Source: Leeuwenhoekiella palythoae
GTDB lineage: Bacteria > Bacteroidota > Bacteroidia > Flavobacteriales > Flavobacteriaceae
Direction of reading: 5' to 3'
Assembly: GCF_900130045.1 (NCBI RefSeq)
Contig: NZ_FQXT01000001.1
Coordinates: 434,001-498,000, forward strand
Length of the DNA: 64,000 nt
Part shown: one piece after another, positions 8,399 to 17,121 of the stretch
Layout: each line of letters starts with the position of its first letter
Position numbering within the stretch: position 1 is the first letter of the stretch
Program-made: the position numbers and the translations under genes
Notes under the pieces: generated by a model
What the model was told of the DNA's origin: nothing
Databases searched by the model: none
The model's input: the letters and a program-made list of their open reading frames with translations, nothing else

Positions 8399-9304
8399 AT
8401 GCGAAAAGTAAAATTTAAAAATAGAAATTGGGACACAGCTGCCAATCTTCATTTGCCTGACAACTTTAACGAAACACTAAAATACACAGCAATTGTTTGT
8501 GTTCATCCAGGAAGTAGTGTAAAAGAACAAACCGCAGGTTTATATGCACAGCAACTTGCTCAACAAGGATTTATTGCGCTAGCTTATGATGCTTCTTTTC
8601 AGGGAGAAAGCGGCGGAGAACCAAGATATTTGGAAGATCCTGCAGCTCGTGTGGAAGACATCTGCTATGCTGTAGATTATCTTACAACATTGAATTTTAT
8701 TGATGAAAACCGTATTGGTTTGTTAGGAATTTGTGCCGGAGGTGGTTATGCATCAAACGCTGCAATGAAAGAAAGGCGAATAAAAGCCGTTGCGACAGTT
8801 GTAGGAACGAATGCAAGTAGAGCATTCAGAGAAGCAAATTTTTTAGAAACACTGAAAACGGTTTCAATCCAACGAACCACAGAAGCTAAAGGAGCAGAAC
8901 CAATGATTACGCAGTGGACACCCAATTCTGACGAAGAAGCCAAACAAATGGGAATGGACGAATTTGATATGTTGGAAGCTATCGACTATTACAGAACTTC
9001 GAGAGGTAACTATCCTACATCAAACAATAAATTGCTTTTTACAAGCATGTCCAATCTTATTATGTTTGACGCTTTTCATTTTGCAGAGTTTTTGCTCACA
9101 CAACCTTTGCTGGTAATCGTTGGGGATAAAGTGGGAGCGTTTGGCTCGTATAGAGATGGTTTCGAATTATACAACAAAGCCGCTTCAAAGAATAAAAATA
9201 TTCACGTTGTAAAAGGTGCAAGTCATTACGACTTATATGACCAACCCAAGGCAACAAAAGAAGCGCTGGACAATTTAGTTCCATTTTTTCAAGAAAATCT
9301 TTAG
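8399..9304 (+). CDS. Alpha/beta hydrolase, dienelactone-hydrolase-like
   Basis: A 301-residue cytosolic hydrolase with no signal peptide. The nucleophile elbow is GICAGGGY with Cys 112 in place of serine, as in dienelactone hydrolases. The conserved HPG (residues 36-38) fits an oxyanion region, VIVGDKVG supplies a candidate Asp and ASHYDLYD the catalytic His. Similar proteins occur widely in bacteria beside AraC regulators; natural substrate unknown. It is the first gene of a three-gene run (hydrolase, small membrane protein, AraC regulator), with 9 bases to the next gene. The block lies between two copies of a 52-bp repeat and probably entered the island as a unit. Confidence 0.88.
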   Translation: MRKVKFKNRNWDTAANLHLPDNFNETLKYTAIVCVHPGSSVKEQTAGLYAQQLAQQGFIALAYDASFQGESGGEPRYLEDPAARVEDICYAVDYLTTLNFIDENRIGLLGICAGGGYASNAAMKERRIKAVATVVGTNASRAFREANFLETLKTVSIQRTTEAKGAEPMITQWTPNSDEEAKQMGMDEFDMLEAIDYYRTSRGNYPTSNNKLLFTSMSNLIMFDAFHFAEFLLTQPLLVIVGDKVGAFGSYRDGFELYNKAASKNKNIHVVKGASHYDLYDQPKATKEALDNLVPFFQENL

Positions 9305-9313
9305 CATAAATCA

Positions 9314-9673
9314 ATGGCTACTTTGCTTAAGCTAATAGGAGTCCTGGTGATTATTTTGGGGTGTGTGCTAACATATAAACCAAACTTACTTAGTCACACC
9401 CCTTTACCTGAAAACAACTATCACTTGATTGAAATGAGGGTTAGATGGGGATTCTTGATTGGGTTGGGTATTTTTATTTTTGCTTTCAATCATTGGAACT
9501 CTTGGAAAGTAATAATTTCTGCTTTTTTATTTTTCTTAACCATAGGGATTGTTATAGCTCGCGCATTTGGGATCATTATGGATGTTTTTTTTATAAAACA
9601 AATTTTATGGCTAAGCATTGAATTTGTTATTTTAATTGTTTTTGGAATTTTATATAAATATGCGCACAATTAG
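9314..9673 (+). CDS. Small membrane protein, unknown function
   Basis: A 119-residue protein that is largely hydrophobic, with about four predicted membrane segments: residues 5-20, 38-56, 62-84 and 93-115. I do not recognise a family. It sits 9 bases after the hydrolase gene and overlaps the AraC gene by 14 bases, so the three are probably cotranscribed and translationally coupled. Confidence 0.75.
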   Translation: MATLLKLIGVLVIILGCVLTYKPNLLSHTPLPENNYHLIEMRVRWGFLIGLGIFIFAFNHWNSWKVIISAFLFFLTIGIVIARAFGIIMDVFFIKQILWLSIEFVILIVFGILYKYAHN

Positions 9674-10571
9674 CTCCTTATCTGAGTTTCATCGTTTATT
9701 ATCCATTCCACCACCGTTACATCCTCTGGTAAGTGTGGCTATGGTTTCTGAAATACACGCAACAGATTCTGAAGTATGGAAAAAATTCTCTACCGATTTT
9801 TATACCATATCACTAAAAAATAATATTCAGTCCAAAATAAAATACGGACAGCAGTATTACGACTTTGATAAGGGCACAATGATTTTTACCGCACCGAAAC
9901 AAATACAATTTGTTGAAGTAAATAAAACCAATACGTTTAATGAAACAGATGGGACTGGCTACGTGCTGATGTTTCACGCTGATTATTTGAAAAAGCATCC
10001 ATTGCAAACTACGATTAAAAATTATGGTTTCTTTTCTTATGCTGTAAACGAAGCCTTGCATCTTTCAGAACAAGAAGAAAAAAATATCGTTGAGCTATTT
10101 CAGAAAATAGAAAAAGAATATCAGCACATTGATAAGCATACTCAAGACATTATTTTGTCACAAATGGATTTGCTATTGAACTATTGTAACCGTTTTTATG
10201 AACGTCAATTCATTACCAGAAAAGCCGTAAATAATGATTTGCTTTCTAAAATAGAACAATTACTCAATGCCTATTTTAATGATGCTGAACAACAGAGAAA
10301 TGGCTTAATAACAGTTGAATATTTGGCAAATAAGCTCAACATTTCAGCAAATTATTTAAGCGATATGTTGCGTTCACTTACAGGGCAAAATGCACAACAA
10401 CACATTCACAATAAAATCATTGAAGTAGCTAAAGAAAAACTTTTATCCACCAATTTATCTGTAAGTGAAATTGCTTATGAATTGGGTTTTGAGCAACCTC
10501 AATCGCTCAATCGACTTTTTAAAAATAAAACCAAAATATCACCCCTGAAGTATAGAAAATCATTTAATTAA
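9660..10571 (+). CDS. AraC family transcriptional regulator
   Basis: A 303-residue regulator with a cupin-like N-terminal ligand domain and a C-terminal double helix-turn-helix. The first HTH is around VEYLANKLNISANYLSDML and the second around VSEIAYELGFEQPQSLNRLF; the tail TKISPLKYRKSF is the family signature. The frame opens at 9636, but I prefer the ATG at 9660 (MRTISSLSEFHRLL), which leaves a 14-base overlap with the preceding gene. It probably controls the hydrolase operon of which it is the last gene. Confidence 0.92.
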   Translation: MRTISSLSEFHRLLSIPPPLHPLVSVAMVSEIHATDSEVWKKFSTDFYTISLKNNIQSKIKYGQQYYDFDKGTMIFTAPKQIQFVEVNKTNTFNETDGTGYVLMFHADYLKKHPLQTTIKNYGFFSYAVNEALHLSEQEEKNIVELFQKIEKEYQHIDKHTQDIILSQMDLLLNYCNRFYERQFITRKAVNNDLLSKIEQLLNAYFNDAEQQRNGLITVEYLANKLNISANYLSDMLRSLTGQNAQQHIHNKIIEVAKEKLLSTNLSVSEIAYELGFEQPQSLNRLFKNKTKISPLKYRKSFN

Positions 10572-10636
10572 ATTTATACTTCTTGACTTTTTTGGCAGGC
10601 ACAATAGAAAGCTGATAGCCACATATCGCTAGTACC

Positions 10637-10688
10637 GCTAACCGTTGCATAAGACTGTAAAACGTAATATTACGAACACAATTAAGCC
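10637..10688 (+). repeat. 52-bp direct repeat, copy 2 (attC-like site D)
   Basis: Matches 7944-7995 at 45 of 52 bases. It contains GTTGCATAAG (10644-10653), a plausible cassette start. The complement expected at the 3' end of the following small ORF is present only in degraded form (TTGCGCAGC, 10982-10990). Confidence 0.7.
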
Positions 10689-10775
10689 TCCTAAAACTTC
10701 TACGCTAGCGGATGTTTTTACGCAACGAAACCAATACCAAACAGGTTAAGCAACATTTGACAAAAATATCTCGTA

Positions 10776-10970
10776 ATGACAATAAACTATAACGAAGCTG
10801 ATGAGTCAATAGAAATAACAGACGGAATAAAGAAAAAATCAGTTTTCGGAAGAAGAAGATTCTCAATTCAATTAAAAGATGGAAAAAGCAGAGAACTAAA
10901 TGAAATAAAAACGCAATCAGAATTTAATGAATTAAAAAAGGTGTTTTCTGCAATTGGAATTGCCAACTGA
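10776..10970 (+). CDS. Small hypothetical protein
   Basis: A 64-residue, strongly charged, soluble protein with a central KKKSVFGRRRF basic patch and acidic N-terminus. No family recognised. AT-rich composition and its place between attC-like sites D and E suggest another cassette gene. It starts about 130 bases after the presumed cassette boundary, more than in the other units, so the start is less certain. Confidence 0.5.
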   Translation: MTINYNEADESIEITDGIKKKSVFGRRRFSIQLKDGKSRELNEIKTQSEFNELKKVFSAIGIAN

Positions 10971-10979
10971 ACTTAAAAA

Positions 10980-11116
10980 CGTTGCGCAGCAAAGGTTGTT
11001 AGCAATAGCACGTTTTCGCCTATTCCAAAATTCCTATAGATTTTCATCTGGTTTATTCTGTATTTAGTAAGTTAGCTGCTTGTACTTAGTAATACTTACA
11101 CAAAGCCGTTGCAACG
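10980..11116 (+). repeat. Diverged attC-like site E
   Basis: Aligns without gaps to the first half of site B (20 of 32 bases around AGCAATAGCACGTTTTCGCC) and continues similarly through the TTCGCCTA, AAAAT, GATTTTCA and AAGTTAG blocks. The left arm (CGTTGCGCAGC) has AGC where the others have AAC, so it is probably decayed. The right arm GTTGCAACG (11108-11116) opens 11 bases before the next ORF. Confidence 0.55.
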
Positions 11117-11119
11117 CCT

Positions 11120-11740
11120 ATGAGAAAAATCCTAACTCTAATAATAAGCGGAATACTTACCTTTTCTTGTTCCTCTTCACTAAGAGATTTTACTTATTTA
11201 GATATTGATAATAAAGAAATATCTAGATCAAAATTTAGACAAAAGAGATCAACGAATCAATATTTAGATATTCAGATTGATTCCTTAAATCAGAAAAAAT
11301 TAGTTGAGAGAACTAAAACCGGAAAACTCGAAAATTTTGTAGCATATCGTACCTTAGTCTCCAATAAAACCTCAGAAAAATTAGATAACACTAAGCCTTT
11401 AGTAATTATCTATCATCCAGGAAAGGACGCTTGCAATTCGTCCGGATCAGCTACAAAAGAAACACTTAAAAATTGGTATGGAACTTTAGAAGATGGAGTT
11501 CAACAATTAAAAGCTAACGCTCCTATTTATCTATATAAGGAAAAAGAGGCTTTAGAAAAATATGATGGAATACTCAATTGGCATAAAGATCCTGATGGCC
11601 TAACTGAAAAACTGTTTTTTAAATATCATTATCCCTGCTCAAGTTTCGTAGTAATTTCGTCAGATGGAGAATATGTTTCTTATTTCGGAGAATTTAGTAA
11701 AGAATATGTTTGGAATGCTATAAATCTAATTTCAGAATAG
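11120..11740 (+). CDS. Putative lipoprotein, unknown function
   Basis: A 206-residue protein with lipoprotein signal MRKILTLIISGILTFSCSSS (Cys 17). The middle contains VIIYHPGKDACNSSGS and the C-terminal part SSFVVISSDGEYVSYFG, a weakly thioredoxin-like strand pattern, but with no CxxC and no confident family. The ORF begins 11 bases after the GTT of site E, as expected for a cassette gene. No complementary right arm follows the stop, so the 3' boundary has been lost. Confidence 0.65.
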   Translation: MRKILTLIISGILTFSCSSSLRDFTYLDIDNKEISRSKFRQKRSTNQYLDIQIDSLNQKKLVERTKTGKLENFVAYRTLVSNKTSEKLDNTKPLVIIYHPGKDACNSSGSATKETLKNWYGTLEDGVQQLKANAPIYLYKEKEALEKYDGILNWHKDPDGLTEKLFFKYHYPCSSFVVISSDGEYVSYFGEFSKEYVWNAINLISE

Positions 11741-11992
11741 CATACACGCTACTCCCCTTACAATTCATTAGTTCACCAAACCTCTTCTACCTATAACCTC
11801 ACAACAGTAGATGCCATTTTTATGTAAATTGTGTTTTCAAAAACACCCTATTCGTATATCAATATGTAGGTCGTCTAAAGGGATTAATGCAAATACGATA
11901 ACTTCAATTAATTTCTCTTCGTTTAAATACGCCTAACATTGTAACTAATTCTAAGGTTTTTAAACATATAAGTTACAATCAGCAACTACCCA

Positions 11993-13030
11993 ATGGCTTC
12001 AAAGCGTACAACCACGATCATCAGAATTTTACTATTTTCAGCAACGCTCATCTCCTTATATTTTGTTCCTTGGCCTATTGTAAGGGCGTGGATCAAATCC
12101 TTACCTGACACCATTCAAGAGCAAGTGGATAAAGCTCCAGACTATGGTTTTGACGGAATTATCGTCTATATTGATCAAGGCGGAAAAGTGCCTGCCTGGT
12201 ATACTGCAGGTACGCATAGTAGGGAAACGCAAGAACCGGCTCGTGCCGATGCGTTATTTAAAATTGCCAGCGTAAGTAAATTATACACAGCTTTAGCTGT
12301 TACCAAATTAGCAAGTAAAGGGCAATTAGATTTAGATCAATCGCTTGCACATTATTTTCCGGAATTGGCACATCGTATTGAATACGCAGATGAAATCACT
12401 ATAAAGATGTTGGTAAAACACCGCAGCGGAATACCAAACTTTACAGATATCAATTCGTATTGGGCGCATCCTGAAGACAACAATGAAGAACGTCTGGCTT
12501 TAATACTAGATTTACCTGCAGATTTTGCGCCAGATACTGATTACGCCTATTGCAATACCAACTATTTACTTTTGCACGAACTCATTAAAAAAGTAACCGG
12601 CCAGCCATCATTTTATACTATCAAAAAAGAGATTCTCGAACCTTTAAACCTCAACAACACCCACGGCTCTGTGCACGATGTAGATCTAGACCGAGTAATG
12701 AGCGGGTATTATGTGGGCTACGCGCAGGATTTAAAAACCAATGATAACGATCTTATGCTTGCTACAGCTCAAGATCTGGGCGATTTTCTTAGAGCCCTTA
12801 ATGACGGAAGCGTCTTCAATAACCAAGAGGAACGGGATTTGTATGCTTCACTCTATGAATTTGAACACACCGGTTTGATCCCGGGCTATCAAACCATCGC
12901 CAAATATCATAACGAACTCGATGCTGTCGTGATTCAGTTTACCAATACTGTAGATTTTGAAGGCTACAACTGGAATCTTTCAGAAGTGATGTACAACAAA
13001 GTCGTGAAAATTCTAAAACAGAAATCTTAA
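11993..13030 (+). CDS. Serine hydrolase, class C beta-lactamase-related
   Basis: A 345-residue penicillin-binding-protein/beta-lactamase-fold hydrolase. An N-terminal hydrophobic segment (residues 9-28) probably anchors or exports it. The three active-site motifs are visible: SVSK (Ser 93, Lys 96), YCN (186-188) and HTG near residue 294. Members are D-amino-acid peptidases, esterases or carboxypeptidases; the substrate cannot be told. Monocistronic, no convincing regulatory site. Confidence 0.9.
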   Translation: MASKRTTTIIRILLFSATLISLYFVPWPIVRAWIKSLPDTIQEQVDKAPDYGFDGIIVYIDQGGKVPAWYTAGTHSRETQEPARADALFKIASVSKLYTALAVTKLASKGQLDLDQSLAHYFPELAHRIEYADEITIKMLVKHRSGIPNFTDINSYWAHPEDNNEERLALILDLPADFAPDTDYAYCNTNYLLLHELIKKVTGQPSFYTIKKEILEPLNLNNTHGSVHDVDLDRVMSGYYVGYAQDLKTNDNDLMLATAQDLGDFLRALNDGSVFNNQEERDLYASLYEFEHTGLIPGYQTIAKYHNELDAVVIQFTNTVDFEGYNWNLSEVMYNKVVKILKQKS

Positions 13031-13129
13031 AAAAGACCTGCAAACCCTAGATCAATACCAACTTATTCTTAGGAAATAGTTCAAGCTAAGGGTCTGCACG
13101 TCTTTGACTTCTGTAAACAGTTATTGAGA

Positions 13130-13735
13130 TCAGTCCTGTAAAACTTCCTCAAAATGATGCTCGAGAAAAGCGGTATAGTCTCGTAAGGCTTTAGGCACAT
13201 CTGCATTCTTTTCTACATCGTGAAAGTGATTAGAATCTAAATGTTCCAATCCTAAAAATTGATTCATTTTATGAAAACCAAACAATACTCCTTCATCAAC
13301 AGACTTTTGATCGAAAAATTCACCTGCTAAGGTAAAAGCTTCTTCCGGAGCATTCCAACTCGTAGTGATAATGTACTTTTTCCCGTGTAAAGTACCTCCC
13401 GTTCCGTAATTGATAGCAGGATTTTTACGCGTTCTTCCGTCACTCTCGTACATCCCATTCTGGTGACCGTGGGTTAGAACCTTGTCCAAGTAAGTTTTAA
13501 AACCAAACGGCAGTTGAAACCACCAGATCGGGGTGTGATATATTATTAAATCTGCCCAAGTAAATTTCTCAACTTCCTCCTGCAGCTCATAGCTTTCGGC
13601 AACTTGCGTGGTTCGTACCGTATACCCTTTTTTAGCTGTAAAAAAAGCTTCGGTGGTTTCTAAAAGAGTTTTATTAAAAGCTCCCGGAGAATGCGCAAAT
13701 GGATGTCCGCCGTTGAGGATTAAAATATTTTTCAT
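13130..13735 (-). CDS. mdaB: NAD(P)H-dependent quinone oxidoreductase, MdaB/flavodoxin-like
   Basis: A 201-residue flavoprotein of the MdaB/KefF-type NAD(P)H quinone reductase family. ILNGGHPFAHSPGAFN is the phosphate-binding N-terminus, YHTPIWWFQLPFGFKTYLD the flavin-contact segment, and TTSWNAPEEAF the third conserved block. It makes two-electron quinone reductions that protect against redox-cycling compounds. Divergently arranged with the LysR gene (85 bases between the open frames), its likely regulator. Confidence 0.92.
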   Translation of the reverse strand: MKNILILNGGHPFAHSPGAFNKTLLETTEAFFTAKKGYTVRTTQVAESYELQEEVEKFTWADLIIYHTPIWWFQLPFGFKTYLDKVLTHGHQNGMYESDGRTRKNPAINYGTGGTLHGKKYIITTSWNAPEEAFTLAGEFFDQKSVDEGVLFGFHKMNQFLGLEHLDSNHFHDVEKNADVPKALRDYTAFLEHHFEEVLQD

Positions 13736-13758
13736 CAGATTGATTATTTAATTCGGGA

Positions 13759-13766
13759 CAAAATTA
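13759..13766 (-). promoter_or_regulatory. Possible -7 element of mdaB
   Basis: On the minus strand TAATTTTG matches TAnnTTTG exactly, about 24 bases upstream of the mdaB start. No good -33 element was seen. Confidence 0.4.
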
Positions 13767-13802
13767 GAAGAGGACTAACTATTATAAAAATAATATAAAT
13801 AA

Positions 13803-13810
13803 TAGCTTTG
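13803..13810 (+). promoter_or_regulatory. Possible -7 element of the LysR gene
   Basis: TAGCTTTG matches TAnnTTTG exactly and lies 16 bases before the ATG at 13827, so the leader would be very short. Confidence 0.45.
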
Positions 13811-13826
13811 TATAAAATTTTTGATA

Positions 13827-14732
13827 ATGGTAAATCTAGAATGGTATCGCACCTTTCGGGCAATTGTGGAGAAGAAAACGCTAACGCGTGCTGCGGAAGC
13901 CTTGTATGCTTCGCAACCTGGTGTGAGCGTCCACCTCAATGCCTTAGAGGCTTACGTAGGCAGAAAGCTTTTTGAGCGTACGTCACGTAAAATGATTCCT
14001 ACGGAAGAAGGAAAACAACTCTATAATTTTGTGGTGGAAGCCTTAGAGCGATTAGAGCAAGCCGAGCAGCATTTTAAAAAATCCACTAAAGAAACAGTGC
14101 CTTCTTTGCATATAGGAATGTGTACCGAAACATTTCAGACCATTTTAGAGCCAGAAGTTTCAAAACTGCGCTTCAATCTTGTCGCCAAGTTTGGAGGTCA
14201 TCAAGACTTGATCAAAGACCTCAACAAAGGCCTCCTAGATCTGGTCATTACACCTAAAAATAACCACGCCAATACACTGGCGGAGTACGAGGCATTTTCT
14301 AAAGAGCGCATCGTGCTGGTTGCGGGATCTAAAACTTCGCTTAACGAAGTAAACAAACTTTTGGAGCAAAAAGATCTTAAAGCCTTGTCTGCGCATTTAA
14401 AACAGCAGATTTGGTACAGTGCATCTAATGAAATGGATCATTTTAGGAGGTTTTGGTATGATAATTTTAAGTCACGAGCCGACTTTAAACCCAATTACAT
14501 TTTACCGAACATTGGTTCTATAATCCGCTGTTTAGAAGCTGAAAACGGCTTTGCGATTGTTCCTGATTTTCTGGTGCAAGAAGCGATTGCTAAAGGAAGC
14601 ATTCACTTGGTTTGGCAGGGGATTAAAGAAAGTGCAAACACCTTATATTTTGCCACACGAAGTGATCTGCAATACAAAGAAGAAGTGAATACGATTAAAG
14701 AGGTTTTTAAGCAAAAAATGCAACCCCATTAA
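13827..14732 (+). CDS. LysR family transcriptional regulator
   Basis: A 301-residue LysR-type regulator. The winged HTH occupies residues 1-60 (LTRAAEALYASQPGVSVHLNALE is the recognition region) and a periplasmic-binding-protein-like effector domain follows from about residue 85. The frame opens with TTG at 13821, but ATG at 13827 (MVNLEWYRTF) matches the family start. Divergent from mdaB; by LysR convention it should regulate that gene, perhaps in response to quinones or oxidative stress (inference). Confidence 0.92.
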   Translation: MVNLEWYRTFRAIVEKKTLTRAAEALYASQPGVSVHLNALEAYVGRKLFERTSRKMIPTEEGKQLYNFVVEALERLEQAEQHFKKSTKETVPSLHIGMCTETFQTILEPEVSKLRFNLVAKFGGHQDLIKDLNKGLLDLVITPKNNHANTLAEYEAFSKERIVLVAGSKTSLNEVNKLLEQKDLKALSAHLKQQIWYSASNEMDHFRRFWYDNFKSRADFKPNYILPNIGSIIRCLEAENGFAIVPDFLVQEAIAKGSIHLVWQGIKESANTLYFATRSDLQYKEEVNTIKEVFKQKMQPH

Positions 14733-14821
14733 GGTGTTGCATTTCTTTTTTAGTGTTACAAAGCGATATCGAGGTAAGCCTCAGCATTTTCAATTCTTGA
14801 GCTACGCCAAAACGTTTCAAG

Positions 14822-15241
14822 CTAAGATCTGATAAAATTATATACGCCTTTGCCTTCAGCAACCAGAACGGTTTCTTGAAACGCTTTCATTTTAGTCACC
14901 ATAATACGATTACCCATACGCACAAGTTTACCTTCAACTGTGAGCGGTTTTGCTTTGGCGCCACGCAGATAATCTATCCGTAAGTCAATGGTCGCAAGAC
15001 TGTCATCTGGTGTTTTAAAATTGGCAACACCTATAGCCCCGCCAACGGAGTCCATTATGGTGGCAATAATGCCTCCGTGCCAACGGTTTTTACGTATGTC
15101 GCCAACAAAATCACTTCGATAAGGTACTTCGACTCTGATAAAATCTTGCTCCAGCGTTGCTACTTTTAAGCCTAGAAATTTATGAATAGGTATCTCTTCT
15201 TCGGCCAACTTGATCAGTCGCTCTTTGGTTATCGCATCCAT
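14822..15241 (-). CDS. Hotdog-fold thioesterase (PaaI family)
   Basis: A 139-residue acyl-CoA thioesterase-like protein. The hotdog signature includes HGGIIATIMDSVGGAIG (catalytic acidic residue in the central helix) and TIDLRIDYLRGA. Cytosolic. Second gene of a two-gene minus-strand operon, 12 bases after the peroxiredoxin-like gene. Substrate unknown. Confidence 0.9.
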   Translation of the reverse strand: MDAITKERLIKLAEEEIPIHKFLGLKVATLEQDFIRVEVPYRSDFVGDIRKNRWHGGIIATIMDSVGGAIGVANFKTPDDSLATIDLRIDYLRGAKAKPLTVEGKLVRMGNRIMVTKMKAFQETVLVAEGKGVYNFIRS

Positions 15242-15253
15242 ATTCTAAAAATA

Positions 15254-15769
15254 CTATTTTTCGCCTCTGGCGGGATAATCATTCTCCAAGATAAAGTCTA
15301 TAGCTTTAATAAAAGAAGGTAAATAAGGTCTTCCCCAAGGATTGCTGGTGATCGAGGAATAGTAAATTTTATGTTCATTATCGATTAAAAACAAACCGGG
15401 TTCACTAAACAAATCTGGCTCGCCTTCTTTAATGCCTTCGCTTAAATATAAACCCCATTGTTTGGCGGTTGCTTCAGGTAAATCATAGCCTAAAGTCAGC
15501 GCATCAAGTTCCCACTTTTGGCGGGAAAGTCTGGCGCGCTCTTCAGCATCCATACTTACCGCAGCTACTTCCACTCCACGTTCTTTGAAGTCAGGTAGCA
15601 AGTTTTGTAATTCTTGTAAATACTTTTTACAAATTGGGCAATGTAGGCCGCGGTAAAATACTACCAACGTAAAATTTTTAGGCTGTTGCGCTTTTAAATT
15701 CCACGAATTGGCTCCCAAAATTGGAAATTCTAATTCAGGTGCAGGTTGTTTTGGTGTGGGTCGATTCAT
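15254..15769 (-). CDS. Peroxiredoxin-like protein (AhpC/TSA-like)
   Basis: A 171-residue thioredoxin-fold protein. VVFYRGLHCPICKKY carries a CxxC (Cys 44, Cys 47) instead of the usual peroxiredoxin PxxxTxxC, which places it in the AhpC/TSA-like redoxin subgroup. No signal peptide. Probably reduces peroxides or disulfides in the cytosol. First gene of the operon with the thioesterase. Confidence 0.87.
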   Translation of the reverse strand: MNRPTPKQPAPELEFPILGANSWNLKAQQPKNFTLVVFYRGLHCPICKKYLQELQNLLPDFKERGVEVAAVSMDAEERARLSRQKWELDALTLGYDLPEATAKQWGLYLSEGIKEGEPDLFSEPGLFLIDNEHKIYYSSITSNPWGRPYLPSFIKAIDFILENDYPARGEK

Positions 15770-15911
15770 AGTCTTTTTTTAGATTAATAGATGTATCTCA
15801 AACTGCTAAAGCCGTGACTTTAGAACTGCTTCAGCTCTGTATTGGCAAAATCACTAGCCCAAATCAGCTAAGCAAAGAACATTTGGTATTAACTACCTTG
15901 TTTTATTCTTT

Positions 15912-15949
15912 CGGCTAAAGCAGCAGATACTTTTCTAAATCTTTAGCCG
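15912..15949. repeat. Inverted repeat in the intergenic region
   Basis: CGGCTAAAG and its exact complement CTTTAGCCG, 20 bases apart, between the peroxiredoxin-like gene and the GH43 gene. No T tract follows; it could be an operator or a transcript hairpin. Confidence 0.35.
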
Positions 15950-16053
15950 TAAAAGAGCGCTTGAACTTACTTTTCATTTAAAATAGGATAGCTTTTTCCG
16001 AAATCGTTAGCGAAGTACTTTTATTAGTATATTTAAGTATAAAATATACACTT

Positions 16054-17097
16054 ATGAAAATAGTACTACTATCGCTCTTAACACTTATTGCTTTTAATTT
16101 AGAAAGCAACGCTCAAGAAGTACAAACCAACGAAAACGGCGAACCTCCTTTTGAGCCCAATAATCCTTATGTTCACGACCCGGTAATGGCGAAAGATGGT
16201 GATACGTATTATGTTTTTGGAACAGGAGTTGGTATTTCGGTGATGTCTTCTAAAGATTTAAAAACCTGGAAAAAGGAAGCGCCTATATTTAGTGAAGTTC
16301 CTGAATGGACTAAAGAAGCTTTACCGGGATTTAGCAATCATATTTGGGCTCCAGATATTATTTTTTATCAAGGCAGATACCACATTTTTTATTCCTGTAA
16401 CGCCAAGCCCGGCAAACCTCACGCTGCTATAGGCCACGCTTCTACTCCAACTTTAGATCCAGAAAGTTCCGATTTTAAATGGACAGACCACGGGAAAATC
16501 GTACAATCCGTAATGGGTCGCGACACTTGGCAAGCGATTGATGCAAATGCAATTATTGATGAGAGCGGCACTCCTTGGTTGGCCTTTGGATCGTTTTGGG
16601 ACGGTATTAAACTTGTAAAATTAAAAGATGATATGAGTGCAATGGCTTGGCCTCAAGAGTGGCATAGTTTAGCCAGAAGGCCTAGTACCCAACAACCTTA
16701 TGAGTACGAATTGACCGATAGTCAGATAGAAGCTGCATTTTTATATGAACATAATGACTATTATTACCTTTTTGTTTCTCTAGATATGTGTTGCCGAGGC
16801 ATAAACAGTGATTATAAAATAGCAGTAGGCCGTTCAAAAGAACTTACCGGTCCATATATTGACCGCGCCGGATTTACCATGCTCGATGGCAACAGTACCG
16901 TGATCGCCATTGGTGACGGAAAGCAATTTGCCGCCTTGGGTCATAATTCGGTTTATGAGATCGATGGTGAAGATTACTTGTTTGCACACGGGTATTCTAT
17001 ACCTGACGACGGAGAATCTAAACTCATTATTACTCCTATTCATTGGGATAATGACGACTGGCCGATAATTGATATTAATGAGCGATTAACAAAATAA
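16054..17097 (+). CDS. GH43 arabinan endo-1,5-alpha-L-arabinosidase, secreted
   Basis: A 347-residue five-bladed beta-propeller glycoside hydrolase that cleaves alpha-1,5-arabinan. The signal peptide is residues 1-20 (ends ESNAQ). The catalytic set expected of GH43 is visible: Asp 42 in HDPVM (base), Asp 163 in AIDANAI (pKa modulator) and Glu 226 in IEAAFLY (acid). HIWAPDI is a further family landmark. It stands apart from the arabinofuranosidase operon at 28-35 kb but should act upstream of it by releasing oligosaccharides. No SusC/SusD pair adjoins it. Confidence 0.92.
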   Translation: MKIVLLSLLTLIAFNLESNAQEVQTNENGEPPFEPNNPYVHDPVMAKDGDTYYVFGTGVGISVMSSKDLKTWKKEAPIFSEVPEWTKEALPGFSNHIWAPDIIFYQGRYHIFYSCNAKPGKPHAAIGHASTPTLDPESSDFKWTDHGKIVQSVMGRDTWQAIDANAIIDESGTPWLAFGSFWDGIKLVKLKDDMSAMAWPQEWHSLARRPSTQQPYEYELTDSQIEAAFLYEHNDYYYLFVSLDMCCRGINSDYKIAVGRSKELTGPYIDRAGFTMLDGNSTVIAIGDGKQFAALGHNSVYEIDGEDYLFAHGYSIPDDGESKLIITPIHWDNDDWPIIDINERLTK

Positions 17098-17121
17098 TCA
17101 TTAAAATTTTCAGATAAGAAA

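Noticed and set aside
16054-17097. Polysaccharide utilisation locus with SusC/SusD
   Set aside because: No SusD-like gene in the window, and the two TonB receptors at 46.5 and 56.4 kb are distant and of other types.
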